Source: Marinobacter panjinensis (GTDB lineage Bacteria; Pseudomonadota; Gammaproteobacteria; Pseudomonadales; Oleiphilaceae). From it: a stretch of DNA of 64,000 bases. Location: positions 1,302,001 through 1,366,000 of the forward strand of contig NZ_SZYH01000001.1 of the NCBI RefSeq assembly GCF_005298175.1. Reading direction: 5' to 3'. The position numbers and the translations under genes were made by a program. Each line of letters starts with the position of its first letter. The stretch's first letter is position 1. Below the pieces are notes generated by a model that saw only the letters and a list, made by a program, of their open reading frames with translations, was not told the origin of the DNA and ran no database searches. Shown piece after piece: positions 17,378-25,242 of the stretch.

Positions 17378-18739
17378 ATGAAGCTGAAATTCCTTGGCGC
17401 TGCAGGCACGGTAACCGGTTCACGCTATCTGCTGTCGGACGAGAAACACCGGCTGCTGGTGGACTGTGGCATGTACCAGGGCGTGAAGAACCTGCGCAAA
17501 CGCAACTGGGCGAAGTTTCCCGTGGAGCCTTCGTCTATCAATGCGGTGGTTCTGACCCATGCCCATATCGACCATACCGGCTACCTGCCCGCGCTGGTGA
17601 AAAACGGCTTCAATGGCAAGATATACTGCACCAAGGCTACCCATGAGCTGTGCAAGGTTTTGCTGCCCGATGCCGGCTACCTGCAGGAAGAAGACGCCAA
17701 ATACGCCTTCCGCAAAGGATTTTCCAAACACGACAAGCCCGAACCACTGTTTACCGTCAAGGATGCCCACGAAGCCTTGAAGCACTTCGAATCCCTGCAT
17801 TTCCATGAGCGATTCGAACCGGTTAAAGGGATGGAGGTGTCCTTCACTCCGGCCGGGCATATTCTGGGGTCATCCTGTGTGCACGTCCATCACCGGGAAA
17901 GCGACCGCACGGTCGTATTCAGCGGCGACGTGGGCCGGCAGGACGATGTGATCATGCGGGCGCCGGAGCCTATCACCAAGGCGGATGTGCTGGTGTGTGA
18001 ATCCACCTATGGGGACCGGTTGCACGCACAAAGCGACCCGGAATCGGAACTGGCTGACATTATCACCAAAACCGCGGGGCGCGGCGGTATCGTGCTTTTG
18101 CCCTCCTTTGCTGTGGGCCGCGCACAGATGCTGCTGTATCTGATCCACAAGATTATGGGCGAAGGCCGCATACCGAAAATGCCGGTGTACCTGAACAGCC
18201 CCATGGCGATAAAGGCCACCGAGATCTTTTCCAGACATCACAAGGAACACAAGCTCAGTGCTGGCCAGTGCGGAATGATCGACGACAACACTGAGTTTGT
18301 TCGCACTGTGGATGAGTCCATCGAACTCAACAGCGTGCGTTATCCCTGTATTATCATCTCTGCCAGCGGCATGGCCAGCGGTGGTCGTGTGCTACACCAT
18401 TTGAAGACGCTGCTGCCCAATCCGCGTAACAGCATAGTGTTTGCTGGCTTCCAGGCGCCAGGTACCCGTGGGGATGCGCTGGTGAACGGAGCGGAATCGG
18501 TGAAAATTCATGGCGAGTACTGGCCTGTGAAGGCCGAGGTGCATAACCTCGATTCGCTGTCGGCTCATGGGGATTATGAGGAAATTCTGCAGTGGCTTGA
18601 GGCTGGGACATTGAAGCCTGAGAAGGTTTACATTACTCATGGTGAGATTGTGGCTAGTGATGTAATGAGAAAGCGGATTAGGGACAAGTTTGGGTGGGAT
18701 GTTGAGGTGGCGGAGTTGTTTGATGAGGTGGAGGTTTGA
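17378..18739 (+). CDS. MBL-fold/beta-CASP hydrolase (RNA-processing exonuclease-like)
   Basis: The 453-residue protein combines a metallo-beta-lactamase domain with a beta-CASP insertion and a C-terminal RMMBL segment, as in CPSF-73/YSH1-like ribonucleases. Zn ligands are His61, His63, Asp65 and His66 (HAHIDHTGYLP), with AGHILGSS and SGDVGR downstream. The beta-CASP part has SPMAIKATEIF and ISASGMASGGRVLHH. SLSAHGD near residue 390 supplies the last His. The bacterial role is not settled for this subfamily; RNA processing is inferred from the fold. The final 140 bases use G/T-rich codons unlike the rest of the gene. Confidence 0.85.
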   Translation: MKLKFLGAAGTVTGSRYLLSDEKHRLLVDCGMYQGVKNLRKRNWAKFPVEPSSINAVVLTHAHIDHTGYLPALVKNGFNGKIYCTKATHELCKVLLPDAGYLQEEDAKYAFRKGFSKHDKPEPLFTVKDAHEALKHFESLHFHERFEPVKGMEVSFTPAGHILGSSCVHVHHRESDRTVVFSGDVGRQDDVIMRAPEPITKADVLVCESTYGDRLHAQSDPESELADIITKTAGRGGIVLLPSFAVGRAQMLLYLIHKIMGEGRIPKMPVYLNSPMAIKATEIFSRHHKEHKLSAGQCGMIDDNTEFVRTVDESIELNSVRYPCIIISASGMASGGRVLHHLKTLLPNPRNSIVFAGFQAPGTRGDALVNGAESVKIHGEYWPVKAEVHNLDSLSAHGDYEEILQWLEAGTLKPEKVYITHGEIVASDVMRKRIRDKFGWDVEVAELFDEVEV

Positions 18740-18864
18740 CCTCATCCCTTGCGCACTTCCTAGCAGACAAAAAATGTCATAACTTAAGCAACAAAATCTG
18801 CCCTTATGCGTCAGTGTTGCTTGCATATCCATTGATAGCCCAAGTCCTGTCAAATACTTAGCGA

Positions 18865-18880
18865 TGGCACAGTACCTGCT
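18865..18880 (+). promoter_or_regulatory. Sigma-54 promoter of the first pilin gene
   Basis: TGGCACAGTACCTGCT has GG and GC exactly 10 bases apart, as RpoN promoters require, and matches the -24 box perfectly. Transcription would begin near 18891, leaving a short leader with GGAG at 18907-18910 before the GTG at 18919. Type IV pilin genes are classic RpoN/PilR targets. Confidence 0.8.
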
Positions 18881-18918
18881 TAAGTCCAGGCATTACTGTG
18901 AGTTCCGGAGTATTTGAG

Positions 18919-19383
18919 GTGAGCTTGAACAAAGGTTTTACTCTGATTGAGTTGATGATCGTTGTAGCGATTATCGGTATTCTGGCGGCTACAGCCATTC
19001 CTACTTATCAGTCCTACGTTATTCGCGCCAAGCTGACTGAACCTGTGGAAGCAATCACGGCGGCAAAGCCTGCAATACTTGACCATTACACCAGCAAAGG
19101 TACTATGCCCGACACTGGGTCGTCGCTTTTGACAACTCTGCGCAATAACTTGGCGGGCTTGCCCATCGTTATTAGCGCAAACTCCAGCAGCAGCCCGGGA
19201 ACTCCGAACGAAGTGACTCTCGGTGTAACAATAAAGGATATAGGCGGCTCAACAGGTAGCAGTGCGACCAATAAACTAATATTTAAGTTTATTGGATCGA
19301 GTACAGGACTGGCTGTATATTGCTCATCCGCTGCGGGTACAACCGTTGAGGCACTCTACTTACCTGACGTATGCCGCAGCTAA
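18919..19383 (+). CDS. Type IV major-pilin-like protein (pilin 1)
   Basis: This is a class IVa pilin of 154 residues. A six-residue leader MSLNKG is followed by the prepilin peptidase site, giving a mature start [18 protein letters not shown] with Glu at mature position 5. Two C-terminal cysteines bracket the D-region (VYCSSAAG to PDVCRS). I chose GTG 18919 because GGAG lies eight bases before it; the frame can be read from GTG 18898, but that leader would be unusually long. It is followed 8 bp later by a glycosyltransferase gene. It differs from the second pilin (24493-24933) beyond the N-terminal helix, so it is a separate pilin and not a recent duplicate. Confidence 0.9.
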   Translation: MSLNKGFTLIELMIVVAIIGILAATAIPTYQSYVIRAKLTEPVEAITAAKPAILDHYTSKGTMPDTGSSLLTTLRNNLAGLPIVISANSSSSPGTPNEVTLGVTIKDIGGSTGSSATNKLIFKFIGSSTGLAVYCSSAAGTTVEALYLPDVCRS

Positions 19384-19391
19384 GGGACTTC

Positions 19392-20537
19392 ATGCCGACA
19401 GATCATTCTAAGCTCAAGGTCATTTACCATCATCCTCGACCTATTACGGAGAATGGTCTCTCGGGAAGCCAGGTCCGCCCCTATAAAATGCTTAAGGCTT
19501 TCCAAGAGTTGGGAGCCACCGTAATTGAAGTCACCGGTGATGCCCGCACTCGTTCTGAGATCATGCAACACACCAGATTACGCATACGTAACGGTGAGAG
19601 GTTCGATTTTGTCTATTCCGAGAACCTGACCATCCCATTTGCAATGTCTGAAGCTCACCGCCTGCCTTTGCACCCGCTTCTTGACCATAGCTTTCTGGCG
19701 TTCTGCAATAGGCACGGGGTACCGGTATCAATGTTTAACAGGGATGTCTACTGGCGAGACAAATCTTACAGGGAAATGCTCCCCTGGTGGGGTCGCATGG
19801 TAACTATCCCCCTCTATTGGTACGACTGGTGGCAGCATACAAGATACCTCGATACGCTTTACCTTCCCTCAGCGGCCATGGGTACTGTATTGCCCTGGAT
19901 GAACAGATTCCCAAACGTCAGATACCTGCCGCCAGGCGCCGAGATATCAGACACCGATAACGTACCTCAGTGTGCTGGTGCGCTAAAGTTGTTCTACGTA
20001 GGGGGTATTGAGCCGCCCACATACGACCTGCGACCTTTGCTTGCGGCCATTCAGAAAACAAAGGCACACACATCGTTAACGATATGTTGTCGAAAAAAGG
20101 AATGGAATAGAGTCAGCGAGTTATATAGGCCCTTTATCACAGACAGGATCGATGTTGTGCACTGCTCTGGCAAGGAACTTGATTCGCTGTATGCCGTGAG
20201 TGATCTGTTTGCTGTTGTTCGAAGCCAGGGCAGCTATCTCGACTTCTCGGTACCTATCAAGATTTATGAATCAATTGGTTTCGGACTACCCATCTTGTGC
20301 ACCTCTGGTGGTGAAACCGCCCGGATAGTGGAGTCAGAAGGCCTTGGCTGGGTCAGAAAAATAGAGGACGTTGCTGAATTTCTTCAAGGACTTGCAGAAC
20401 AGCCTGAGCTAATTAAGGCCAAAAGAGCAGAGTTGATGGAGCTTCGGGATAAACATACTTGGAAGAACCGGGCAATTCAGGTTTGCCATGACATGGCGAG
20501 ACCAAGACACATTAGTAGTAAGGCCTTAAATCGTTAA
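19392..20537 (+). CDS. GT4-like glycosyltransferase
   Basis: The 381-residue protein has a GT-B layout. The N-terminal domain begins KVIYHHPRPITENGLSGSQV, the usual glycine-loop region, and the C-terminal domain has FYVGGIEPPTYDLRPLL and a PIKIYESIGFGLPILCT segment, the nucleotide-sugar-binding E/G signature. The start at ATG 19392 has AAGGGA just upstream; an earlier ATG lies inside the pilin gene. It is probably co-transcribed with pilin 1 from the sigma-54 promoter, suggesting it works on pilin glycan. It overlaps the converging epimerase-like gene by 26 bp. Confidence 0.75.
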   Translation: MPTDHSKLKVIYHHPRPITENGLSGSQVRPYKMLKAFQELGATVIEVTGDARTRSEIMQHTRLRIRNGERFDFVYSENLTIPFAMSEAHRLPLHPLLDHSFLAFCNRHGVPVSMFNRDVYWRDKSYREMLPWWGRMVTIPLYWYDWWQHTRYLDTLYLPSAAMGTVLPWMNRFPNVRYLPPGAEISDTDNVPQCAGALKLFYVGGIEPPTYDLRPLLAAIQKTKAHTSLTICCRKKEWNRVSELYRPFITDRIDVVHCSGKELDSLYAVSDLFAVVRSQGSYLDFSVPIKIYESIGFGLPILCTSGGETARIVESEGLGWVRKIEDVAEFLQGLAEQPELIKAKRAELMELRDKHTWKNRAIQVCHDMARPRHISSKALNR

Positions 20538-21585
20538 CAATAATTTCAGATGGGCTTGTATGACTCAGGGAAATAGGTGTGCGATAATTTTCCAGCTTTG
20601 CAAAAAAATCTCGAACTATTTCCTTTGAGTAGTTCGAGAGTACAACATTTTTACCGATGCCTTCTCTGCGCTCAGTACCTTTTCGCATTACGAGGCACGG
20701 TAGTCCCAGATAACTACTTTCTTCCTGATTACTGCCACCGTCTGTGATCAGGAATTTCGCCTGAGCCAAAAAACCTGCAAACTCAAAGTAACTCAATCGC
20801 TTTCGAAGTTCGATTCCCGGCTCTGCATCAAGACGTTCATATAGCCCGTTACTTCTAAGCCGCTGCTCAGTCGGCGGATGCATAATAAAAAGAATTTTGT
20901 GATTACGCGAAATCTCAATGACCGCTTCTACAATCCACCTGAAGCGCTCAGCGTGAAAAATATTCTCGTACCTGTGAATTGAAGCAATGCCATAGTCAGA
21001 GCGATCAGAATGACGACTCATTGTGACAGCAAGACGTGTGGCATCAAGCATGGTATTACCATGCGTATGAACGACCCTCTTACCGTATGAAGCAACATTG
21101 CTGATCGAAGCATCATCGGGACAATACAGCACATCCGCCAGCCTGAAAGTCATTAGCCGCACCAACTCCTCCGGGAACGGATGGAAGATGTTGAAAGACC
21201 TGAGCCCACTCTCTATGTGGCCACACTTGAAGCCCATTCGTTTTGCTGCCAAAGCCCCCACCAGAGTAGAGAGAGTATCACCGTGGACCAACACAATATC
21301 ACTACAACGCTTGCTACGACCGACCCAGCAGTCCGATGAGCGCCTGGTACGCTTTTCACAAAGGTGGATCCATTTTGGAACTTGAGCTTTAACTTTTATA
21401 TCTGGACCATCCACAATATATGAATCCGGTCCGGGAAGCCCGAAATCCTCGAGAATGTCACTCATGGTTTCCTGATGCTGACCTGAGTGAATAAAGTTAT
21501 AGGGGATATCTCGCTCCCGGAGCGCCTTCATGATCGGTGCCATTTTTATAAGTTGTGCCTTGGTACCGATGAAAATATGGATCAT
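20512..21585 (-). CDS. UDP-N-acetylglucosamine 2-epimerase-like protein
   Basis: The 357-residue protein resembles WecB/MnaA, which interconvert UDP-GlcNAc and UDP-ManNAc. Visible are IGTKAQLIKMAP at the N-terminus, VHGDTLST (catalytic Asp), HIESGLRS (Glu), FPEELVR (Glu) and SIHRYEN (His). In the third motif the usual Asn-Arg is Val-Arg, and a roughly 10-residue basic insert (KRTRRSSD) precedes the Asp motif, so it may be a diverged hydrolysing or inactive form. It is the last gene of the minus-strand run behind pilA; its substrate is unknown. Confidence 0.75.
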   Translation of the reverse strand: MIHIFIGTKAQLIKMAPIMKALRERDIPYNFIHSGQHQETMSDILEDFGLPGPDSYIVDGPDIKVKAQVPKWIHLCEKRTRRSSDCWVGRSKRCSDIVLVHGDTLSTLVGALAAKRMGFKCGHIESGLRSFNIFHPFPEELVRLMTFRLADVLYCPDDASISNVASYGKRVVHTHGNTMLDATRLAVTMSRHSDRSDYGIASIHRYENIFHAERFRWIVEAVIEISRNHKILFIMHPPTEQRLRSNGLYERLDAEPGIELRKRLSYFEFAGFLAQAKFLITDGGSNQEESSYLGLPCLVMRKGTERREGIGKNVVLSNYSKEIVRDFFAKLENYRTPISLSHTSPSEIIVNDLRPYY

Positions 21586-21645
21586 ACAATAAACCAGGAG
21601 AGGGAGAGGTAATCAGAATGATTGCAGGTAGGACAAACCAAAGGT

Positions 21646-22527
21646 TCAGCCTTTATGATCTTTATCTATATCTTTGTCACCGCCAGAGTACATCAGCGCG
21701 GTGATTTGTTCCGAAACCAATCCAACCAAAAATACAATAAGTGACGTTGTGAAAAGCAAGGCACTCATGTTGGTAAATCTTCCAAAATAGTGGAACGTAT
21801 ACCCGTAATATCCCGACCCCAACATGAACAAGACCAAGGCAATCGGCAAAAACATCTTTAGCGGAGAGTATAACGTGCCGATTTTGAAAATGATCAGCAG
21901 GAATCGAACCCCATCCTGAATCGGCCTTATATGGCTTTTCCCTACTCGCTTCGAGGCATGGATTGCCAGGTACCCCACGCTATATCCAGCCCTGAAAAAC
22001 GCCATCGTTGATGTCGTTGGATAGGAAAACCCATTCGGAAGAAGGTTCAAAAATTCCAGGAATTTCTTCCTTCGCACTGCTCTGAATCCTGAGGTAAGAT
22101 CTTCAACCTTGTGGCCTGTCATATAGCTGGCAAGGCGATTATAGAACTTATTTGCCACTCCCCTTCCTATGCTTGCCTGCGAACCAGACTGCCGGGCGCC
22201 CACAACCAGATCAAAGCCATCCGCCAATTTGTTCAGTAATCGAGGAATATCCTCGGCCAAGTGCTGACCGTCACCATCCATGAATACAATAACATCCTCT
22301 GTAGCTGCACGGGCTCCGGCTTTCACTGAGGCTCCGTTTCCTTTGGAATATGGGTGACTAATTACACGAGCACCAGCGTCTGATGCTATTTTACCTGTAT
22401 CGTCACTTGAACCGTCATTGACGACGATTACCTCACTACACTCAGGAAGCTTGATAGTGGCTCTCACCACCTTCTCAATCGTGGGGGCTTCGTTCTTGGC
22501 CGGGATGACAACAGAAAAACTAATCAT
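21646..22527 (-). CDS. Family 2 glycosyltransferase with C-terminal membrane spans
   Basis: The 293-residue protein opens VVIPAKNEAPTIEKVVRATI, the GT-A start of dolichyl-phosphate-mannose-synthase-like enzymes, with VVNDGSSDDT and the metal-binding FMDGDGQH. Two transmembrane spans lie at about 225-245 and 255-280. Such enzymes load a sugar onto a polyprenyl phosphate, which a GT-C enzyme then uses on the periplasmic side. The start overlaps the upstream GT-C-like gene by 8 bp, so the two are probably one functional unit. Confidence 0.85.
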   Translation of the reverse strand: MISFSVVIPAKNEAPTIEKVVRATIKLPECSEVIVVNDGSSDDTGKIASDAGARVISHPYSKGNGASVKAGARAATEDVIVFMDGDGQHLAEDIPRLLNKLADGFDLVVGARQSGSQASIGRGVANKFYNRLASYMTGHKVEDLTSGFRAVRRKKFLEFLNLLPNGFSYPTTSTMAFFRAGYSVGYLAIHASKRVGKSHIRPIQDGVRFLLIIFKIGTLYSPLKMFLPIALVLFMLGSGYYGYTFHYFGRFTNMSALLFTTSLIVFLVGLVSEQITALMYSGGDKDIDKDHKG

Positions 22528-24430
22528 TGCTGAGGGTTTGCCTTAAATTGTTAATTTCGCGGGTATAGTCAACATCATCCCCTACCAACTCCCCAGCTTC
22601 ATAGGAGTCACTGACTTCCTCCAGAAGTTCGGAAGCTTCATCCAGATAAGACTCAGTTGCAAGATGTGATACTGCAAGGATGCCTGAATTTACGGAACGG
22701 AGCCCCCAAACGCCCTCTCTGAAATATTGAAGAGCCTGGCCAGGTAAACCGGCATTAACCGCGTTCACGCCAAGCAGCATTTCTACCCGTCGGTCCGTTT
22801 TGCTCTTTGTCCTCGCTGAACTCCGGTAAGCGTGGAGCCACTCCTCCACACGCTGATGGGTGACTCGATGACATCCAAAGGCAGATACCTGCTCAACCAA
22901 CACAGTCAGGTATTGAAGAATACCACCACTATCCGGAGCCGATGACAAATGATGAGTCAATTCCGCCGCATACTTCTCGGAAATCTCGCCCTCCAGAGCA
23001 CAGCCGACAAACACTCCCCATAGTTTTGTACGCAAATCGGCCGGCGCCGCTACACTCGCGTTGTCAAAGTACACCAACGCTTTCGTCAGATCTCCGGACT
23101 GAAGAGCAAATTTTGATGTTTCCAGCTGCGCTCGCACCGAACCTGGAGACTGGTCAGCCCAAACCTCGACTAATGAGCGATAGTCTGCCCATAGACTGAC
23201 TCTCATCCAAAGCAATGCAGCAAAAACCAGTAACGCCGTTAACGACAGGATCCATATAAGAGCACGGGGAACACCGTTAGAAAAAGCCAATTGAAGTGGA
23301 ATGAAGGTTAGAAAAATACCAGGAAAATAGTTTCTGTGTTCGAAATAAAGCTCAAGCGGAATCACCGTTGACTCTATCAGGTGACCAACCACGTAAAGAG
23401 TTATACCCGGAAACAATAGTGGCCAGCGGCGCCGCAGAGTCCATGCACCAACCATGAGAAAGATGAACGCCGACCATCCAAGTACTCCGAGGAACCGACC
23501 GAACCAGTCTCCGAATGCTACAACCTGCGTATACAAGCCTCCTGTATAAGGTTGCGGTATAAATATGTGGGAGAGATAAATCCAGAGCACCCTGCCCTCG
23601 GCCAGCATGCGATCACCTACGGAAAATCCTCGGCGACCATCGACCACATCCCACCCGTTTATCCCCCGATAGATCAGGTAGCCTAACAACAAGGCGGAAG
23701 GTAACACACACCCGATTGCCATGATCCACCGCCATGCAGTGCTTTTTAACGGTGCCTGACACTGCAGCGACAATTCCAGCACCAGGACACATACGGGTAG
23801 GATGATGATGTTTTCCTTTGAATAAACGCCCAGAACAAAGAGCATTCCCGCAAGAAACATCCATATCACTGCTTTGCCATTCAAGCGTTCGTATCTAGCA
23901 ACCTCATACCGAGCGTTCAGATAACACCACAAACTGAAAATGGCGAACATCGCCGACAGTATTGCCATCCTTTGGATGACATACAGGGTTGTCGACACCC
24001 AGTATGGATGCAGAAGCCAGAGTGCGACGACGCAGAGGGAGGCCAGCAGAATGCGACCAGAGGACCGTGCCTCGGGTCTGGCTAGCGACACGAATCTGAT
24101 CAAAAATAACAGAACACCGCACCCAGTAAGAAGGTGGAGAAGAACGTTAGTGCGCTTGAACGAATAGGGCTCAGCGGGCCAGGTATTGGAGTCGATCAGG
24201 AAGGAGGCGAGAGCAACGGGGCGACCTGTCGGCCCTGAAAAACCGCTACCGAGGTAATTAAGGAGTTTTTCATAAGAATCGACCACACCCCAGTGACCCA
24301 GAGGCTCCAGATTCGGGAAGTCATCGAACATGAAATCCCCACCGAAGCCGAAACTGTATATCTGGAAACACCCCAAAAGCAACAGCCATGACCCGAAGCC
24401 GATAAGTAAGGCTGTCTGTCGCTCAGTCAT
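22520..24430 (-). CDS. Multi-span GT-C-like protein with TPR-like tail
   Basis: The 636-residue protein has about ten hydrophobic spans (to roughly residue 420) and a soluble helical tail of about 210 residues that reads like tetratricopeptide repeats (SGDLTKALVYFDNASVAAPAD). The first loop carries FMFDDFPNLEP, fitting the acidic motif that GT-C glycosyltransferases place after the first span. These features suggest a periplasmic-facing transferase using a lipid-linked sugar, supplied by the overlapping GT2. Directly downstream of pilA, it is a candidate pilin-modifying enzyme, comparable in role to TfpW of Pseudomonas though I see no firm sequence match. Confidence 0.65.
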   Translation of the reverse strand: MTERQTALLIGFGSWLLLLGCFQIYSFGFGGDFMFDDFPNLEPLGHWGVVDSYEKLLNYLGSGFSGPTGRPVALASFLIDSNTWPAEPYSFKRTNVLLHLLTGCGVLLFLIRFVSLARPEARSSGRILLASLCVVALWLLHPYWVSTTLYVIQRMAILSAMFAIFSLWCYLNARYEVARYERLNGKAVIWMFLAGMLFVLGVYSKENIIILPVCVLVLELSLQCQAPLKSTAWRWIMAIGCVLPSALLLGYLIYRGINGWDVVDGRRGFSVGDRMLAEGRVLWIYLSHIFIPQPYTGGLYTQVVAFGDWFGRFLGVLGWSAFIFLMVGAWTLRRRWPLLFPGITLYVVGHLIESTVIPLELYFEHRNYFPGIFLTFIPLQLAFSNGVPRALIWILSLTALLVFAALLWMRVSLWADYRSLVEVWADQSPGSVRAQLETSKFALQSGDLTKALVYFDNASVAAPADLRTKLWGVFVGCALEGEISEKYAAELTHHLSSAPDSGGILQYLTVLVEQVSAFGCHRVTHQRVEEWLHAYRSSARTKSKTDRRVEMLLGVNAVNAGLPGQALQYFREGVWGLRSVNSGILAVSHLATESYLDEASELLEEVSDSYEAGELVGDDVDYTREINNLRQTLSND

Positions 24431-24448
24431 TTTAATTTACCAAAAAGT

Positions 24449-24470
24449 AAGGGGCACAATTGTGCCCCTT
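24449..24470 (-). terminator. Rho-independent terminator/attenuator after pilA
   Basis: A perfect palindrome with 11-base arms (AAGGGGCACAA and its complement) is followed on the minus strand by ACTTTTTGG. It lies between pilA and the GT-C-like gene, so it should cap most pilA transcripts and let a minority read into the sugar genes. Confidence 0.8.
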
Positions 24471-24492
24471 CAAAGTTCTTCAGACTAAACTA

Positions 24493-24933
24493 TTAACGAC
24501 AGCTTGACGGGAGGTATTTAGCGTCCATAGCGCTACCACCGCCTGTCTTACAGGTCCAAATCATAGATCCGCTGCCAGTAATTGGGCTCAGCAGGAAGGT
24601 TGCACTTTGGATACCAGCGGAAACATCAGAACTTTTCATCGTAACTGTGATCAAGCCATCTGTGACTGACACGTCATTTACGTAGCTACCGTTGACGTCC
24701 GCAGCTGCTGGCAAACCGTTGGTATTACTATCAGCGTCGTCCAAAGCGCCTTTGGTTGACCAGATATCACTAACGGTACTCTTCAAACCACCCGCCAAGC
24801 TAACACCTTCAGAAACTTGAGCACGAGCGGTGTAGTCCTGGTAGGCGGGAATAGCAACCGCCGCCAGAATACCAATAATCGCCACAACGATCATCAGTTC
24901 GATAAGAGTAAAACCCTGTTGTACTTTTTTCAT
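24493..24933 (-). CDS. pilA: Type IV pilin PilA (pilin 2)
   Basis: This is a class IVa major pilin of 146 residues. The leader MKKVQQG is cut before [20 protein letters not shown], the usual hydrophobic spine with Glu5. The C-terminal disulfide loop is WTCKTGGG to LPSSCR. GGAG stands seven bases before the ATG. A consensus sigma-54 promoter lies at 24992-25007 and a strong hairpin terminator follows the gene. Orientation divergent to pilB matches the Pseudomonas pilA-pilBCD arrangement, so this is the orthodox PilA and the 18919 gene is the extra pilin. Confidence 0.95.
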   Translation of the reverse strand: MKKVQQGFTLIELMIVVAIIGILAAVAIPAYQDYTARAQVSEGVSLAGGLKSTVSDIWSTKGALDDADSNTNGLPAAADVNGSYVNDVSVTDGLITVTMKSSDVSAGIQSATFLLSPITGSGSMIWTCKTGGGSAMDAKYLPSSCR

Positions 24934-24991
24934 AATTTATCTCCGAAATTTCGTCAGTCACACTCCGACGGGAGCAGCCTAAAGGGTCTTA

Positions 24992-25007
24992 AGCATAGCG
25001 CGTGCCA
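24992..25007 (-). promoter_or_regulatory. Sigma-54 promoter of pilA
   Basis: On the minus strand 25007-24992 reads TGGCACGCGCTATGCT, with GG/GC spacing exactly 10 and a perfect -24 box. The expected start is near 24980, about 45 bases before the pilA ATG. Confidence 0.85.
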
Positions 25008-25242
25008 AATGCAATATATTGTTAATTTCCTTAATGCTATCAACAGCCTAGGCCAAACCATCTCTTATCATCCGACGCACCGAAGATACTCCTGAAGTGC
25101 CTTCCACCGTCAACCAGTGACGCTTTTGGTCACCTCCACCATCACAAACGCTTACTTTCCAAACCCATTCCATCCATCTAAACTCTGGTTCATTCACACC
25201 TAGCAAACTTTCAGCAACTTAGGCGGCATTCTTAAATCCTTT
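25008..25242. other. pilA-pilB intergenic region
   Basis: The pilA-pilB gap is 309 bp in all. Apart from the pilA leader and its sigma-54 site, I see no reading frame and no convincing promoter for pilB. PilR or other activator sites for pilA would be expected here, but none can be assigned by eye. Confidence 0.4.

Noticed and set aside
18740-18864. Gap upstream of pilin 1, searched for tRNA or attachment site
   Set aside because: No cloverleaf, direct repeat or integrase relic was visible. The sequence is plain AT-richer DNA ahead of the sigma-54 promoter.
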